Origin: UBA4742 sp963785815
Lineage (GTDB): Bacteria; Actinomycetota; Acidimicrobiia; Acidimicrobiales; Acidimicrobilacustridaceae
NCBI GenBank assembly: GCA_963785815.1
Contig: CAWAWN010000001.1
Location: 1,364,001 to 1,428,000, forward strand
Direction: 5' to 3'
DNA: 64,000 nucleotides
Shown: piece after piece, positions 62,319 through 64,000 of the stretch
How positions within the stretch are numbered: position 1 is the stretch's first letter
Layout: each line of letters begins with the position of its first letter
The notes under the pieces: model-generated
What the model was told of the DNA's origin: nothing
The model's database searches: none
The model's input: only the letters and a program-made list of their open reading frames with translations
Program-made: the position numbers and the translations under genes

Positions 62319-63227
62319 CTAGATCAGGGCGTGGCCGGTCAGGTAGTAGTGGTTGGCCGCCCACACGCCGGCGAACAGCAGGGCCACGGTGATGGCCAGG
62401 CACATGGCCGCCGCCGCCCACTCGGAGCGCACCCGGCCCTCGAGCTGGAAGATGAGCCAGCCCACGGCCAGGCCGCCGATGAGCCCGCCGATGTGGCCCG
62501 CGATGGAGATGCCGGGCACGGCGAAGCTGAACACCAGGTTGATCACGATCAGCACCCCCAGGCCGGACTGGGCCAGGCTGATCCCCCGCGACCGCTGGAA
62601 CGAGGCGGCGGCGCCCATGATGCCGAAGATGGCCCCCGAGGCCCCGACGGTGAGCACGCCCGGATCGGCCAGCATCACGGCGAAGGCGCCGGCGGCCAGG
62701 CAGGTCACGTACAGGGCCAGGTAGCGCACCGCCCCCAGGACCCGCTCCATCTGCGTGCCGATGATCCAGAGCACGAACATGTTCATGCCGAAGTGGATGA
62801 GGCCGGCGTGGACGAACCCGCCCGTGATCAGCCGGTACCACTGGTGCACGGCCACGCCCACCACGGTGTTGGACTGGGTGAGCCCGGCGCCGACCAGGCC
62901 GTAGTTCTGGGTGAAGGTGCCGCCGCCGTCGGTCAGCGACCCACCCGACTGCAGCACCGCCAGCAGGCCGAGGGCGTTGAGGGCGATGAGGGCGTAGGTG
63001 ACGTACGGCGGGCGCTCGAGGACGGCCCGGGCGGTGACGTGAGGGCTGCGCTTGGCGCCCTGCTTCACGCACTCGGGGCACTGGAACCCGACCGAGGCCT
63101 GCACCATGCAGCTGGGGCACACCGGCCGGCCGCACCGCTGGCAGCTCACCCCGGCTCGCCGATCGGGATGGCGGTAGCAGGTGACCGCCGGTTCGGCCGG
63201 TGGCGAGGCGTGGGGACCGAGCGACAT
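62319..63227 (-). CDS. Rhomboid-family intramembrane serine protease with zinc-ribbon N-terminus
   Basis: This 302-residue protein cleaves membrane proteins inside the bilayer. The N-terminal 55 residues carry Cys/His pairs (CYRHPDR, CQRCGRPVCPSCM, CPEC) forming a B-box-like zinc-binding module. The rhomboid core has HQWYRLITGGFVHAGLIHFG, the catalytic serine in VGASGAIFGIMGA near residue 195 and the catalytic histidine in AGHIGGLIGG near 245. Six membrane helices are expected. Its substrate is unknown; TAGCGT lies 9 nt before the ATG. Confidence 0.92.
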   Translation of the reverse strand: MSLGPHASPPAEPAVTCYRHPDRRAGVSCQRCGRPVCPSCMVQASVGFQCPECVKQGAKRSPHVTARAVLERPPYVTYALIALNALGLLAVLQSGGSLTDGGGTFTQNYGLVGAGLTQSNTVVGVAVHQWYRLITGGFVHAGLIHFGMNMFVLWIIGTQMERVLGAVRYLALYVTCLAAGAFAVMLADPGVLTVGASGAIFGIMGAAASFQRSRGISLAQSGLGVLIVINLVFSFAVPGISIAGHIGGLIGGLAVGWLIFQLEGRVRSEWAAAAMCLAITVALLFAGVWAANHYYLTGHALI

Positions 63228-63271
63228 GGCCCTTCGACGCTACCGGCCACAGGCCGACAGCCGACCGCGCC

Positions 63272-64000
63272 TCACATGCCGGTGAACGTCGCCTTCCCGG
63301 GGCCGTGCTCGAGGAACGAGGCCACCCCGATGGCCGCGTCCTCGGTGTCGAACACCTCGGCGAATCGTCGTTGCTCGAGGGCGAGCCCGTCGTCCAGCGT
63401 GCCGGCCAGCCCCTCGTCGATGGCCGCCTTGGCCAGCCCCTGGGCGGTGCGGGCCCCGGACGCGAGCTCGGCCGCGTAGGCCAGGGCGGCAGGCATCAGG
63501 TCGTCGGGCTCGACCACGTAGTCGACCAACCCGATGGCCAGCGCCTCGTCGGCCCGCACCTGGCGCCCGGTCAGGATGAGGTCCTTGGCCTTGGCCGGCC
63601 CGATCAGGCGGGCCAGGCGTTGGGTGCCGCCACCACCCGGGATGATCCCCAACAGGATCTCGGGCTGGCCGAACCTGGCCTTGCTGGAGGCGAAGCGGAC
63701 GTCGCAGGCCAGGGCCAGCTCGCAGCCCCCGCCCAGGGCGTAGCCGCTCACGGCGGCGATGACCATCCGGGGCAGGGCGGCGAGGGCACCGAGCGCATCG
63801 GTGAAGCGGGCCCCGATGGCGGCTGCCTCGCCCGGCCCCCCGAACTCGGAGATCTCGGCGCCGGCCGCGAAGATGCGCTCGCCACCGGTGACCACCACCG
63901 CGCCGGGCGGGTCGGCGGCCAGCTGGCCCGCGACCGCCGCCAGCTGCTCGAGCAGGGCCACCGAGAGGGTGTTGGCCTTGGGGTGGTCGAGGGTGACGAC
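63272..64000 (-). CDS. Enoyl-CoA hydratase/isomerase family protein, 5' end outside window
   Basis: The frame is open to the right edge and begins inside the N-terminal strand (VTLDHPKANTLS), so only a few codons are missing. The oxyanion-hole segments are AAGAEISEFGG and SGYALGGGCELALACDVRFA, and the catalytic-glutamate region is FGQPEILLGIIPGGGGTQRL. The family hydrates enoyl-CoA in fatty-acid breakdown or acts on related CoA esters. The C-terminal EQRRFAEVFDTEDAAIGVAS matches the trimerisation helix of short hydratases. Physiological substrate unknown. Confidence 0.93.
   Translation of the reverse strand, partial: VVTLDHPKANTLSVALLEQLAAVAGQLAADPPGAVVVTGGERIFAAGAEISEFGGPGEAAAIGARFTDALGALAALPRMVIAAVSGYALGGGCELALACDVRFASSKARFGQPEILLGIIPGGGGTQRLARLIGPAKAKDLILTGRQVRADEALAIGLVDYVVEPDDLMPAALAYAAELASGARTAQGLAKAAIDEGLAGTLDDGLALEQRRFAEVFDTEDAAIGVASFLEHGPGKATFTGM

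Overview
The window is GC-rich bacterial DNA (about 70% by eye), densely coded, with many GTG starts, 4-nt start/stop overlaps and many predicted leaderless starts. Gene content points to an actinobacterium: an NdgR/LtbR-type IclR regulator divergent from leuCD, GatCAB, a PASTA kinase, a SpoIIM/RDD/DUF58/MoxR cluster, Thr/Ala-rich secreted-protein linkers, and an iscS-mnmA ... MetE-like-ligA ... gatCAB order like that of mycobacteria. The secreted repeat protein and linkers would suit class Acidimicrobiia, but that placement is inference. No rRNA, tRNA, CRISPR array, insertion sequence or phage gene was recognised.

Region 1 (1-24.2 kb) is mainly amino-acid biosynthesis: a partial Ppx/GppA phosphatase, IclR regulator, leuC-leuD, a PAS-GGDEF cyclase, serA, a small membrane protein, an S9 peptidase coupled to an aspartate aminotransferase, serC, an acyl-CoA synthetase coupled to a polytopic membrane protein, an orphan winged-helix-like ORF, metY, then ilvD and the ilvB-ilvN-ilvC operon behind an apparent leader-peptide attenuator. 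Seven copies of a 28-40 bp palindrome, with core half ACCGAATCGAC, are scattered through 1.3-22.4 kb; none was found in the remaining 42 kb.

Region 2 (24.2-31.9 kb) holds a four-gene ABC exporter operon (ATPase-permease-ATPase-permease) followed by a MATE transporter, an Eis-like acetyltransferase and two related lipoproteins.

Region 3 (32-46.8 kb) holds gatC-gatA-gatB, a remnant of a membrane-protein C-terminus, a ferredoxin, a large YfhO-like membrane protein, an SCP2-domain protein, a PASTA kinase, a HAD phosphatase coupled to ligA, and a MetE-like methyltransferase.

Region 4 (46.8-64 kb) holds a secreted protein of about 1435 residues, mnmA and iscS, the envelope-associated cluster RDD/SpoIIM/DUF58/MoxR/DUF4350/DUF4129/membrane protein, a methyltransferase, a SRPBCC protein, a zinc-ribbon rhomboid protease and a partial enoyl-CoA hydratase.

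The points most worth following up are the palindrome family (with compensatory arm changes and one copy inside a gene), the ilvB attenuator, the widespread TANNNT-N5-7-start arrangement, a pentanucleotide repeat over the serC stop codon, and an ORF that has lost its stop codon opposite metY.
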